DNA of 64,000 nt from positions 9,618,501 to 9,682,500 of the forward strand of contig JBBMNZ010000030.1 in the NCBI GenBank assembly GCA_037954325.1. The letters are read 5' to 3'. The number at the start of each line of letters is the position of its first letter. Position 1 is the first letter of the stretch. This stretch comes from Fistularia commersonii. Its lineage: Eukaryota > Chordata > Actinopteri > Syngnathiformes > Fistulariidae. The notes under the pieces were generated by a model, which ran no database searches, was not told the origin of the DNA, and saw only the letters and a list, made by a program, of their open reading frames with translations. A program made the translations under genes and the position numbers. Positions 35,340 through 46,490 of the stretch are shown here, in pieces.

Positions 35340-35480
35340 GGAATGGATAAGGCTGCAAAACATTGATTTTGAGAAGGCTAATGGTTAGCGCTAGGCTAGT
35401 CACCAGTCATAAACTAACTCTGCTTGGGGATATCCCATCATGCACCGCTCTCATTCTCCCACTCTTCCGATCCTGTCTTT
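35340..35480 (+). repeat. Repeat family 'GGGATATCCCATAATGCA', copy 3
   Basis: Contains 'attttgagaaggctaatgg', 'ttagcgctaggctagtcacc', 'ggggatatcccatcatgcac', 'cgctctcattctcccactct' and 'tccgatcctgtct', matching copies at 14440-14640 and 31140-31314 (reverse). Confidence 0.6.
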
Positions 35481-35639
35481 ATTCATTTCCCTTCAACAAT
35501 GCAGGGTAGTACCTTCATGGGCTCTCTCATTGGTCAGCTTCACAGGGGGCGTGGCTTCATCTATCGTGGATTCGCACAAGTCGTCCGCCATAATCGGGAC
35601 TATGCGGAGTTGCATCGGAAAGCATGCCGGCACATGTTC

Positions 35640-35744
35640 CACCTCACAACAAGAGGGTCTCAGGTTCAGTTCCAACAGGGGAGGCCTTTCTGTGTGGAGT
35701 CCTGGTGTCCTCCCTGTGTCTGCATCCTGGAGTGTTCAGGGGTG
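35640..35744 (+). repeat. SINE-like repeat head fragment
   Basis: Contains 'gagggtctcaggttcagttc', 'aggcctttctgtgtggagtc' and 'ctgtgtctgcatcctggagt'. It is broken at about 35745 by a LINE-like fragment. Confidence 0.6.
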
Positions 35745-35965
35745 AAGAAGAAGAAATGCCTTTATTATCACATAGTTATACAAAGAGCACAACATCAGTG
35801 AAATTTGACCACTGCATTCAACCCATCATGGATGCACCATGCGCAGCAGGCAGCTAGGGGACAGCGCCAGGGGAGCAGTTTGGGGTTTAGCGTCTTGCTC
35901 AACAACACTTCGACAGGCTAGGAGGAACAGGGAATCGAACCAGGAATGTTCGGTTCCAAGGACGA
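35745..35965 (-). mobile_element. LINE-like 3' end fragment
   Basis: Reverse-oriented retroposon tail ('aagaaatgcctttattatca') followed by phrases common to a dispersed fish LINE 3' region: 'ttgaccactgcattcaaccc', 'cagcgccaggggagcagttt', 'gtcttgctcaacaacacttc', 'gaatcgaaccaggaatg'. No reverse transcriptase remains. Placement in the L2/CR1 group is from memory of such tails and is uncertain. Confidence 0.55.
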
Positions 35966-36039
35966 GTGCTCTATACCCCCTGGAGAATCTGAAATTTCCC
36001 ATGAGAGAATGGATGATTACATGCGTCGCGGGTTAGGGG

Positions 36040-36400
36040 GCGGACTCGGGCAGGGAACCACACCAACAAGGCTGAAATAGGGTCGGAACTCTTTATTTAG
36101 AGCAGGGCAAGACGAGGGGGACATGGTGGGCCGAGCAACAGGGTTAGGTCAAGGGTCACACAAAGGCGGGGTCTCACAGGCAGGGTCTCAAGGAAGGGTC
36201 CCACAATTCTCCGGCCCTGGGGCCTCCTGTCGCTTCTTCCTCCGGTCGACCTCCTCTCCAGCCCTCTCCAATTCCCCGGCCCTTGGCAGAGCGTGCCGCT
36301 GCTCTTTATGGAGCTGGGTGATTAGCGGCAGCTGGCGCTGATTCTCAATTGGACCCAGCCGTGTCTCCTCTCAGCGGCCGAGAGGAGATCCTGACAACAT
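36040..36400. repeat. GC-rich LTR-like or retroposon fragment, unclassified
   Basis: Contains 'actctttatttagagcaggg', tandem 'gggtctca' phrases (36165-36200), 'ctctttatggagctgggtga', 'cggcagctggcgctgattct' and a terminal 'gagaggagatcctgaca'. The style resembles fish LTR fragments, but no paired LTR, primer binding site or polypurine tract could be shown. Confidence 0.3.
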
Positions 36401-36429
36401 GTCTCTCTACGTGTAAATAACATGAAAAT

Positions 36430-36715
36430 GAGAGACATGCAATAATAACCTGTTAGCGCTTCTGCCTCAGGTCCCCGGTTCAACACCGAAAGGGGTCCTG
36501 TCTGCAGGTTCTCGCCGTGTCGGCGTGAGTTCAGTGAAGACCCTTGATTCTTAGACGTGTGAATGACAGGATCAGTGGTTGTACGTTTCCATATGTGGCC
36601 CCGTGATTGGTCCAGGGTGAAACCCGCCTCTCGCCCAGTGACAGTGGGGATGAACTCGGGCCCCTCCCTACCCGGACTGCGGGATAAGCTGTGTAGATAA
36701 TGAATGAATGAATAA
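36430..36715 (+). repeat. SINE-like dispersed fish repeat, near full-length
   Basis: Head ('tgttagcgcttctgcctcag', 'ccccggttcaacaccgaaag'), 'ctgtctgcaggttctcgccg', modules, 'ccccgtgattggtccagggt', 'cgcctctcgcccagtgacag' and tail 'aatgaatgaatgaata'. The head keeps A-box-like and B-box-like words about 30 bp apart. Confidence 0.8.
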
Positions 36716-37154
36716 AGCAGTGGTCTGGAATTGTTACGGCTTAACTTTTCATTCCCTAAATGACAGAGGTCTTTCCTTCCGGGGGAAAAGTGACGGTCTA
36801 AATGGAATAAAGCTGTTTTTCTGAGCGAGCAGTGAAAACCGTGAGGAGAGGGGTTTTTTTTTTCTTTCTTTTTTCTTTTTTTTTCCCACCCTCCATGGAT
36901 TTTCAGTGAAGTATTAATGTAACACGCGGAAAAGAGCTGAAAGAATATTAAGGCATCGGCGAATCGGGCGGGGATGAGAGACGAGAGAGGAGCAGATTTG
37001 TCAGGTTCTTTCTACATCTCATAAAGCGTGTCAATAAAAACACTTCACTCCAACAAAACATGATTGACGGAGACGCAAAAAAAATATACCGCGGCTGAGA
37101 ATCTGGATGGTCAGAGAATAGAAAGAAACCAAACCTGGAGCTGCAGTTAGGTTT

Positions 37155-37188
<34 letters not shown>

Positions 37189-37489
37189 TTATAGGGATGT
37201 GATGATGGGGTTGATCCGGGGCCAATCAATAACGGCAGGCTCTCTTACGACCCCCGAGTTCCTCCCGGCTTGGCCGGCAGGCTGGAAATCAATGGGCTGG
37301 CCAATAACTCAGGAGGAGTGTGGATTAGTGAACTGTCAACTAATCAGAGAGTTAGTGAATCTGACACCGCGGCTATTAACCTATCGATATGACACTTGGC
37401 ACCGACACACACGCTCACGCATGGATGTATGTACATAGCAATGGAGGCGCCGCAACGCCGAGGGGTGGAGGGGGATCCCTCTCACGGCT
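36716..37489. other. Non-genic stretch
   Basis: No exon recognised. T-rich run 36855-36883 and (TG)n about 37156-37188. A repeat-poor block 37190-37390. Confidence 0.4.
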
Positions 37490-37682
37490 GGATGGTCCCT
37501 GGTTCAATTCCGAAAGGGAGCCTTTCTGCAGGTTCTCTAAGCGTCTGCATGGGTTTAGCGGAGAACCTTGATTTTCCCAGATGTGAATGACAGACTGAAG
37601 GGTCACATGACTCGAAATGATGTGTGAACGAGAGGGTGAATGATTCTATGTCTTGTATGAAGAGCAAATAGTTGTATGCATC

Positions 37683-37731
<49 letters not shown>

Positions 37732-37821
37732 ATAGTAGAACAATACTATGTTTTTATGGTGTGTTAGGAAGTGAATTAGTGTATTAGTTGCATATCTCCC
37801 TTTCTCGCTCTCTCTCTCTCT

Positions 37822-37866
<45 letters not shown>

Positions 37867-38058
37867 TATATATTCACCCTGTCATTCACATGTCATATAG
37901 ACATACAACCACTCGCCTTTCACATGTCTAGGCATCATATATATATACATATATACGTGAATATATGTGAATGACGGACTTAATGGTTGTATATTGCTAC
38001 GGTGTGTGAATGACAGAATGAATGTTGTGTGTGAGTGTGTGTAAGGAGTGAATAGTAT

Positions 38059-38117
<59 letters not shown>

Positions 38118-38460
38118 ATATATATATATATGTACATACATGCATCATATGTGTATATATTTGTGTGTGTGTATATATGTCCATTGGAGACCCCGAATTT
38201 GCCTGACGTGTGAATGAGAGTGAATGGTTGCATGACTACCCATGTGGGTGCAGATTAGGAATGAATGAATGCATACATAGATGAATGAATGAATGAATTA
38301 AACCTTCCCTGGTGTTTATTTAATATCTATACATATCAATATATTTCTGTCTCTCTCTTTCTCTATATATATATATACATTTCAATATGTTTCCGTCTCT
38401 CTCTTTATATATATACATATGTATATATATACATACATACATACATATTTTATGCGATTA
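37490..38460. repeat. SINE-like fragments with long (TA)n and (TC)n arrays
   Basis: Forward fragments (37490-37680 and 37965-38020), a reverse fragment (about 37870-37930), a forward 3' fragment (38175-38300) and an (ATGA)n tail. Interspersed are (TA)n at about 37689-37723 and 37823-37861, (TC)n at about 38063-38114 (26 copies), and TA-rich stretches to 38450. Confidence 0.75.
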
Positions 38461-38896
38461 TCATCCAAAATGATGCAGAACGAGTTTCCTAAAACAACGC
38501 GTCAAATGATCCCGGGAATAAAAAGCCAGGTGGGCCCACCTATATAGGGGTCGGTGCAGGGGTCCCCCCACCCCACCTTCATCACGCAATCCATATCCAG
38601 ATCTTTCATACATGTGGGCCCCTCTGATCTTTAGAAATTCTTATGTTCTTCCAGCGCGGAGCTACAAGCCCATTCTTTGTGGAGGGTGCTGGTTCATTTT
38701 ACATTATTCTCTTCTCCTCTTCGGCCCCTTTGTCCCTTTTTTTGAGCAAATGGAGATTATTTTGGGGGGTAATTCCATTGAAACCGCTCTGAAAAACTTG
38801 ACTTGGCATGTGCCTATACAAGGCTCCACAAAGGGCTCCGGGAATACTATTCAGTAATGGGGTAAAGCAAGGGAAGGAAGCAGGACAAAAAGCCTG

Positions 38897-38946
<50 letters not shown>

Positions 38947-39752
38947 GCGAGAGCGGCTGAAATGAGGGAGGAGAGAGAAACAGAGAGAGAGAAAGAGAGC
39001 AAAATCACCTGAGAGAAAATGAGACAGCTAGTGGGAGGAAGGAGAAGGGAAAAAAATGAAAGGATGAATGGGGCAGAGGAGAAATATAATCAAGAAAAGA
39101 AAGGGGATTGTTTTCCCCACCCAGGTGACGGACGTGCATTATTAAATTCCTGCAAGTGGTAGCTATGGATTTATGTGCATGATTTGCAGCTATTAAGTGT
39201 AATTACATAGGTATAAAAGGGTTATAACCGTCTTTTTTTTTTTTTTTTTCAGCGAACAGGGAGGAGAAAGGAGCGGTCGAGGCGAGGAGAAACAGGAGGG
39301 GGAAAGAGTGAGAGGACAGGCCGGAGAGCGAGGCGGAAAATCTCCAGGAGTCAAGGGAAGAGAGGTCGAGCAGGGGCTCAGACGCCGCCGAGGACGATTA
39401 CAGTCGGAGGAGGGGAAATGAAGACAGAGGAAAAGGGGAAGGTTAAGAAAGAAAAAAAAAATTGAAGCCAACTTGTGAGGGGAGGCGGAGGAGGGAGGCG
39501 ATGGCGCGGGGGGTTCACGGGCCTCCCACAAAGTGCGGATTAGGAAACATATGCAGTGGAGTAGCGAAGGATTAGGGGTGAAGGAGAGCTGGAAGAAGGA
39601 GAAGAATGTTGCCGGGGAGGAGAGGAGGGAGTGGCGGGGTGGGGTGGGAGCACAAATGCTCGGCCAGGCGTATTTCCACCCCGCTTTCATCCTCCACCAC
39701 CACCACCCCGTCTCCTCCCAGTCCCCCCCCCGCACCCTCCCGTCCCTCTTAC
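38461..39752. other. Non-genic stretch
   Basis: No exon recognised. (TG)n about 38899-38945, a purine-rich stretch 38950-39110, a T run 39233-39249, and a purine-rich block 39255-39650. Long minus-strand frames here reflect the purine bias. Confidence 0.45.
38899..38945 (+). repeat. (TG)n microsatellite, about 23 copies
   Basis: Uninterrupted TG repeat, ending in 'ttgcgagagc'. Confidence 0.9.
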
Positions 39753-39807
39753 CTTCAGCTTTGAACCTCGGGGACGACTGAGATTGTCGCGCCGGGCTGG
39801 AGGCCAT
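39753..39807 (-). other. Candidate first coding exon, product unknown
   Basis: On the minus strand an ATG at 39807-39805 opens 18 codons (MASSPARQSQSSPRFKAE) plus one base, ending exactly at a consensus donor ('gctgaag' then 'gtaaga', donor bases 39752-39751). The base after ATG is G, and a 'gtcag' acceptor-like word lies just upstream. The donor leaves phase 1, compatible with the candidate exon at 24785-24848 about 15 kb further along. I recognise no known protein N-terminus. Confidence 0.25.
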
Positions 39808-40306
39808 TTGCTGACGATGGTCGTTGATTAGGATGATTTTTTTTTTTTTCTTTCGGGCACGTGAGAATCACTATGTGACATAAGAAAATAAACATATAGA
39901 AACGAATCAACAAGTCTGATATTATACCTCTATATGTGTAAATGTCACGATTAAACTGTAATATCGTTTTTTGTGTTTTTTTCAAAAGAAACAAAAATCG
40001 TTATTTGCACCAGATGTGATTTGCCGGACTACTTATTCCAGAAATCAGAAATAAATGTAAGACATCTGTTTGACAACAGAATCCCCTCACTATTTAATTC
40101 AAGGAATCACTCTGCAGTGAAACAAACGGCTGAAAAAGAAATATACTTTAAATAGTTGAAAAATATCTATATTATTTATCATTATTTTATTAATTTTAGT
40201 CAGCTAATTTAGTATGCCTGCAGATATTTTAATAATTAATCCGTCGGTCACCAAACTTGATACTCGTAACACGCTTGTCAATATCAACTAGGCACAGAGG
40301 CTGAAA

Positions 40307-40359
<53 letters not shown>

Positions 40360-41224
40360 GGAGCTACTGCTTTTGTCTTGCTTTGCTTTTATATATACGT
40401 CTGTACGCGCCCAATAAAGGGTGTAGGTGGGGGGGTGAAGTGAAGGTCATGTGATAATACGCCAAAAAGACAGAGCGGGAGGACGACGTGGAAGGAGCCA
40501 AAAAGGGGAGAAATTAAAAGAAATAAAATAAAAAATAAAGAACGCCTGAAAGTGAGTGCTTGATTATTTCCACTTTCTGTCATGTCCAAAGAAAGGGACC
40601 AAGAGGGCACTAACACCAGGAGCACCAACAAAACTAAATGCTTCTATTTTTGTCCTTACCATTGCATTTGACATCGACGTGTATCACACCTTACACCCCC
40701 CCCCCACACACACACACACCCTCTCTCATTTACCCAGTCTTTGGAGAGCAGAGGTCAGACTGTCTGGGCCGCCGCTGACCTTTGACCCCAGAACGCGCGA
40801 CTGCTCACTTGCATTCTAACCGCCCGGACAATCAGTGGCAACTGTCCAACCGGCAGGCGCTGTGTGTATTTATGCGTATGTGTGTGTGTGTTTATGTGCA
40901 CGTGTGTGTGTCTGTCTCTTTTCCTTTTCCCCTTGCATGTTTATGTGTGTGTGTTTTTTCAGATGCGTGCTTATGTTTTTAAATGTGCTTGATCTCGTGA
41001 GGACGTGCGTGCTTATGTGTGTGTGTGTGTGTGTATGCGTGTGTGTGCACGGAGAAATTGGATTTATCTCCTTGGTTCCAGAAAGGGGGGGGCGGGGGTC
41101 AAGCTGCTTGTTACCGCCGTCAAACAACACAACAGTATTGATCAGGCTGAGGTCACGCGTCGATGAAATCCCGTCTTTTAGTTTTTTTCCTGCCGACGCT
41201 CACCCCCTTCCCGTTTCTTACTCA
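39808..41224. other. Non-genic stretch
   Basis: No exon recognised. T run 39837-39849, an AT-rich block 39850-40260, (TG)n about 40311-40349 followed by (GA)n, (CA)n 40706-40720, and (TG)n clusters 40879-40912 and 41013-41047. Confidence 0.4.
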
Positions 41225-41310
41225 TTCGCGGGGAGGGTTAAGATCTCATTAACCGCTATTATCTCCACAGCGGTCGCCACGGCAACAGCGATTGGGGATG
41301 TTAGCAGAAG
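41225..41310. promoter_or_regulatory. X-box-like site beside a CCAAT element
   Basis: GTCGCCACGGCAAC (41273-41286) matches the RFX X-box half-sites GTNRCC and RGYAAC with a 2-nt spacer. ATTGG (inverted CCAAT) follows at 41291-41295. The block is repeat-free and also has 'cattaaccg'. Binding is inferred, not shown. Confidence 0.4.
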
Positions 41311-42329
41311 ACCCCCCCCCCACCCCCCAATCTCTCTACAGCCTCTGTCCCGCGGATCAGACGGGCAACGACCAGATTATTGGAAATCAATGTGAGGGAG
41401 TTACTGTTCCGCTGACCTCCTGCGCTTAATTCCCACTATTTATAGACAAACGCCGGTCGTTTACACGGATGTCGACACGTGCGTTAAGCCGCTTGTCAAT
41501 ATGCGGCAGGTGTAATGATTATAGGTTATCATTTTGGGTGACACATATCAGGCGTTGCCCCGGAGGCCACCTTTAAAAAAAGGATGGATTGGGCAAAAAA
41601 AGGAATTCATTTTATTTATTTTTTAATTATCTGCCGGCGGATGTGGCGGTGGATTCGCTCTCCGGCCGTTATCACTTCATTTAGGATGAATTCATTTTTG
41701 AAACGACAGCAAACCACGGGGGGTCCCGGGTGTGTGTGTGTGTGTGTGTTGGTGGGGGGGGTTGGAGGAGGGTCCATGCGAGAGGGGGCTTTTCTCTCTT
41801 ATCAGCCGCCGGACAGTCCTGATCCTTATTTTCCACGGAGGTGATGGAGGGAATTTTATTTTTGCCGCCTGCTAAAACTACGACAACTTCACCGCTTCCA
41901 TTGCAGCAAGTCACATGTTCATATATTGGTATATTCTAAGTTGGTTGTGCTGCAGTGCAATTATAGTGTATTTTTGGGTGGAAAATGTTGTAATAGCTGG
42001 TTTAATAATCCTCTCTCGCGGCAGACGTTACACTGTAATCAATAGCGATAATAGCGGCAGTGTTCCATTCGGCCAGAGAGGTGCGTGTCACCTCGCTCGC
42101 GAGAGCCACGACAATCTCGGCACGACTGGAACATAAATAATTTCTAGCGTTTGCTCTGCTGTGACGCGACGCCTCTGGTTTCGTAACCTCGGCAACTGTT
42201 GTTGCAAACGCTGCTCCGGTGGCCTTGAGACTGAGGGGGGGGTCGGGCTACAATGTTTCACTGTTAAAAGGAAAAAAAAAAAAAAAAAATGCCTGAGTTG
42301 TTATTACACATTTATAACAGATTTATAAC
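41311..42329. other. Non-genic stretch
   Basis: No exon recognised. C run 41314-41328, (TG)n about 41731-41750, A run 42271-42288. The remaining sequence is high-complexity, with CpG and TAAT motifs (41400-41530 and 42000-42200). Confidence 0.35.
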
Positions 42330-42920
42330 AGATTTACAGCAGACAGGAGGATAATTTTACCTCAGAGCTGATAACAGACAAGCTGGCCGAGCAAACATAA
42401 TTCAGTTATTAATAAACCCCGAGCTCCGCACTTTCTGCAGCTGGCGTGTTTAGAAAAGCTGATAAAAGGGAGTTTGGTGATAAATAGTTAATGCGGCGGT
42501 CACCTGGGCGGCTGCGAATTAAATCCACGGCGGTAAAGGAGGGATGAACGGCTAACTGCTCGTTTACCGTGCCGGACCCTCCGTGATGCTCGGAGAAGGA
42601 TAACTCCGGATAAATAGAGCTCATTTGAGTTTGTGCTCGCCGGCGTGCGGCTGCCGGGAGGGAGGGGGGCTACGGGAAAAGGGAGAAAAGGGTGATGCTG
42701 CTCTTCCTCTCAGACTGATTAAAAAAGGCTGGCGGTTAATGGTGGAGTGGCCGGCTGACCTGTGACCCCCGAGGGGGGGTCGGGCGCTGGGGGTCGGGGC
42801 CCCTGCTCGGGGGGCCGCGGTGACAGACGCCAGGCAAATTGATGAAAAGGCAATAGAGTCTGATAATGAAACCCGAGCAAACGTTTGTCACCCCGAGACC
42901 CTTACGGCTCGCCAGGAGAA
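42330..42920. promoter_or_regulatory. Candidate conserved regulatory block
   Basis: About 590 bp without recognised repeats, of high complexity. It has several TAAT/ATTA and GATAA motifs ('cagttattaataaacc', 'aaagctgataaaagg', 'ggtgataaatagttaatgcg') and a GC-rich, hairpin-prone middle ('gacccccgagggggggtc'). This is the look of vertebrate developmental enhancers. No open frame is convincing. Conservation is untested. Confidence 0.3.
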
Positions 42921-43541
42921 TTTAATAGTATTGTAATTTTAAATGTTGTCTTTTTAAATCATAATAATATAAAATAAATCATCCTATTCCCCCTCCATAA
43001 ACTAATCATCACACCAAAGTTGGGAGTCTGTTCCTATTAATAGAATCTCTATAAAACATATTTCTAAGGGATAAGAAAAGGAAGCGAATCAAATGACCGG
43101 AAGTGCCGTCGGGATTCGGACGGGAAATCGATCCGGTGACTATAAATATAGTCGATATTCAAAATAATCATGGGTTGAACCTGACTGATATTTGAATATT
43201 TTTTATTATTAATGCAAATATTTAAATAGCTCGGCCTGTGATTGAAGGACGTCTAAGACAGTGGTATTTTCATTTTATTATTATTATTATCATCGGTATT
43301 ATCGCTATTGCTGTTATTATTAATTTCCAACGGCGTATGTTACTCAAATGCGTGTTTGTGACATATTTAAATGTGGTAATTTCACGGAAGTTGGCGTGAG
43401 AAAGTCCTGAGAGCCTTGTTGTTTTCGTTCCTGCGTGGATGAAGACGTCATTCAAACGGCCCGAAAATCGATCAGATGATTGTTACGATCGCGTTCGATT
43501 TCTGCGATCGATGAGGAGGGCCTTTCTCACCGCGCGGCTTA
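42921..43541. other. AT-rich non-genic stretch
   Basis: AT-rich with (ATT)n-like sequence at 43275-43322. The 43390-43541 part is repeat-free with clustered CGATCG/ATCGAT words. Confidence 0.35.
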
Positions 43542-43557
43542 TTTGCATATATGCAAA
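43542..43557. promoter_or_regulatory. Palindromic POU octamer pair
   Basis: TTTGCATATATGCAAA is a perfect 16-bp palindrome. With the preceding A it contains the full octamer ATTTGCAT on one strand and ATGCAAA in inverse orientation, an arrangement suited to a POU homodimer. Function is inferred. Confidence 0.5.
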
Positions 43558-45531
43558 AAAACTCATAAACATATTTCAATATGCAGAACACGGATTATTT
43601 CCGTTTGTCATATACATCCTATAGATTAAACAAAAACGAATCCGCGATTAGAATCGATATGTTCGATCAGCGCGGGGACGAAAGCCGCGCCTTCTGAAAT
43701 TAGGAAGCTGATTTATGATGTAATCATTTTCCAAAAACATCAAAACATAACGCAGACTATTTTACAAAACGATAATAATTTATAAATATGTAGATATATT
43801 TATTGCAATTTAAACGTATGACTATAGTTATTAATACGACATAACTTATTCATTAAGAAAAAAAAATCAAATCCAACTTCAGTTAGAAAATCAGATCGCA
43901 TTTTACATTCGGATATTATTATCATTTAAATATTTGAATGCTGATCCTGGGTTGCGGTCTTTCCAGAGTCCCCTCGGCTGCTTATCGGTTATCGATCGGC
44001 GCCCACGGGAGGCGAAGTTGCGCGCGACGGCCCCGCGTCCCGTGGGCCCGGCGAGCCACGGGCTTCCCCGCGTTTCTTAGGACAGGAGGGGGGGGGAGGG
44101 AAGAGGGAAGAGGGGGCTTTTTGGGGGTTTTAAAATCTTACTCAACCAAGGACGACCCTCCCTCCTTCCCCACGGCGGGGGTCCCCCCCCACCTCCCTCC
44201 CCACTCCCACGCTTCTAATTGATTTCTCATAATTAACTCGGGTGTTCCGATCGATCCGCCTCCGTCCGCCCGCCAGCGTTTAACATCGGCAACCTCATTA
44301 TTTCCGCGTTAACCCGAATAAATACTGTCCGGGTTCGATAACTATTAGACACTAAATAACCCCCCCTTCTCTGCCCGGGAGGAGGGAACACGCGTGGATG
44401 TTTTTTTTTTTTGGTGGTAGGGAATTTAGAACTTTCGCTTGATCCCATCCCTTGTTGACATCCAGATTTTTCGCACGCAATTTCCGGGATAAATTCAAAA
44501 TAAAATATTTAGATATATATATCTATATCTATGAATATGCAAAAAATATCATGTTGCAAGGGGGGGTTCCCTCCGAGCTTTCCTCCTCCATGTCTGTGGC
44601 CCAGAGGCTGCAAGTGTCCCAGGAGTCCTGAGTGGGAATTGGGGGGGAACTTAATTGGACACTTGGAAAAGATTTAAACAGTTGAACAACGTTGATTGAT
44701 TTATTTGTCATTAATTATCAAAAAAAAAAATTTGTCAAATTTCCTTGGGAGAATATATCACACCGTTCAGTTAATTTGGAAAGGACACCAGTTTCCTCTA
44801 AAGATAAATATAATAAATGAAAATAAAAAATAATCGATGCCAGCTCCGCTTGATTCTTGTTCCACTTCCTGTTTCGCCCGTCTAGTTTAATCCTCTTACA
44901 CAGCAGTTGAGCGAATCAAAAGGCCCGCTGTCTTGTCGTTGCACCAGAAAAAAACATTCTTAAAAAAAAAAAAAAAGGGAAGAAAAGTGGGTGGGGGAAG
45001 GAGGACAGCAGTCGCACCTCTGCTCTGACTTCTCCGCCCGGAAGAAGGACGGGGCGCTGCCGTGGACGGGTGCTCGGAGGGCGTTTGCGCAGTTTGGGTG
45101 GGGAGGGGAGAGGACAGCGGTCAGACCCGAGGGACCCTCCACCTCCCTTTGCCCTCACAAGTGACGAGAAGGCAGTAATAAGAATCAGAGAGGAGGCGGG
45201 TGGTGGTTGAAATAAAACACGCCATTGCCCGAACGCGGCTGACAAGACAAACACGGGGCGGAACAGACAAAAGTAGATGCCGAGGAGCCAGAGAAGAGGG
45301 GAAGGGGCCGGGGAGGGGGGGGGACATGGTTGATGGAATTGGTCACGGGAGGTTAAAAGAAGGAGGCGTCTGGAGCGCGTGAATGAAACGCTGCGAGGCC
45401 CCTGTGTCCTCGGCACGTGCACCGGGGTCCCGGGAATAGAAAAAAAAAAACAGGAGCCCGGGCCCATCTGGCTTTTTCAGACGCCAGAAGAAAAGGGAGG
45501 GAGAAAAGCCGGGAGACATCGGCAAGAAGCA

Positions 45532-45573
<42 letters not shown>

Positions 45574-46374
45574 AGGGATGGGGGTCCGGTATTGCCGTAG
45601 TGTTCACACAGCTGGGCGCTTGGGGCACTTGATTCCCTCTGGGGTCTCGCTGATGGCAGGAATATATGGGCTCATTGTAATGTTACAGTGAATGCTTACT
45701 GTGAAAGGGTCGAGGTCTGCGGTGCAGGGTGGGGGGAGGAGGAGGAGGCCTGGAACGTGCCGGGAGGAGACGAGGAAAGAGTTAAAGACGTGGCAAGGAG
45801 AAGAGGAGAGGTCAAAAACTGCACAAATGTGAGGGGAAGCAAAAGCTTTCTGTCGGGGAGTGAAAAAAAAGAGGGGGAAACTATTCAGAAATCTGTTTAA
45901 TATACGGTGTCAAGTGTGTGCGTGTGTGTGTGTGTGTGTGTGTGCATGTGTGTGTTTAGGTTCTTCGAAAACAGCGTCAATATAACACACTTAGCTTTGT
46001 GTGTCCTTTATAAGATTTTTCTATACCTTCTCACTCTCTTACACACACAGACACACACACACACACCCCTACCCCTTACCTCTCCTGCACTTGGCATCTT
46101 AGCTGTTTCCATGGTGATGGAGTTCAGACTGAAACCAGAAAAGGGGGGGTGCGTGTGTATGAGCGCACGCGTGTGTCTGTGTGTGCACGCCTGCAGCAGC
46201 AGCAGCAGCAGGTGATGAAGCCCAAGAGGGATGGCGTTTCAGCGTCTTGGAAAGTCATTTCTCTCACGTCTAATAAAAGTTGAGAGAAGAACAAAAACAA
46301 TCACACAACAGGAAGCCAAAAGGAAGACTTCCTTTTCACAACATTATTGTTAATATTCTTTAATTCTGTATTCC
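43558..46374. other. Non-genic stretch
   Basis: No exon recognised. AT-rich to 43930. GC-rich block 43940-44220 with a 10-bp inverted repeat (GCCCACGGGA 44001-44010 / TCCCGTGGGC 44038-44047). TA-rich 44505-44530. Purine tract and A run 44960-45010. (GA)n about 45535-45563. (TG)n about 45916-45953. (CA)n 46045-46068. (GCA)n about 46193-46210. Long minus-strand frames between 44916 and 45628 lack any family signature. Confidence 0.4.
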
Positions 46375-46490
46375 ACTATAGGAACACAAACAAGTCATGC
46401 AACCATTCACTCTCCCTTATTCACACCTCATTGACAGAGAAGCGACCATTCACTCTGTCTCGACAATTCGGTGTCCCCAATGAACCCATT
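46375..46490 (-). repeat. SINE-like dispersed fish repeat, reverse fragment
   Basis: Contains 'catgcaaccattcactctcc', 'gagaagcgaccattcactct' and 'aattcggtgtccccaatgaa', the complement of the module and of the 'ccctgaattgccc' region. Confidence 0.65.

Noticed and set aside
36430..36530. Possible tRNA gene from A-box/B-box-like words
   Set aside because: No cloverleaf (acceptor and anticodon stems) can be formed; it is the head of a SINE-like repeat present in several copies.
39193..39807. 204-codon minus-strand frame as one exon
   Set aside because: After codon 18 it passes a consensus gtaaga donor and becomes pyrimidine-driven low-complexity sequence; only the first 55 bp are kept as an exon candidate.
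43999..44047. GC-rich inverted repeat as a miRNA precursor
   Set aside because: Only about 10 bp of stem around a 27-nt spacer; no known miRNA seed recognised.
44916..45628. Minus-strand frames of 183 and 91 codons
   Set aside because: Phe/Pro/Leu-rich translation of purine-rich plus-strand DNA; no start context, splice site or domain supports them.
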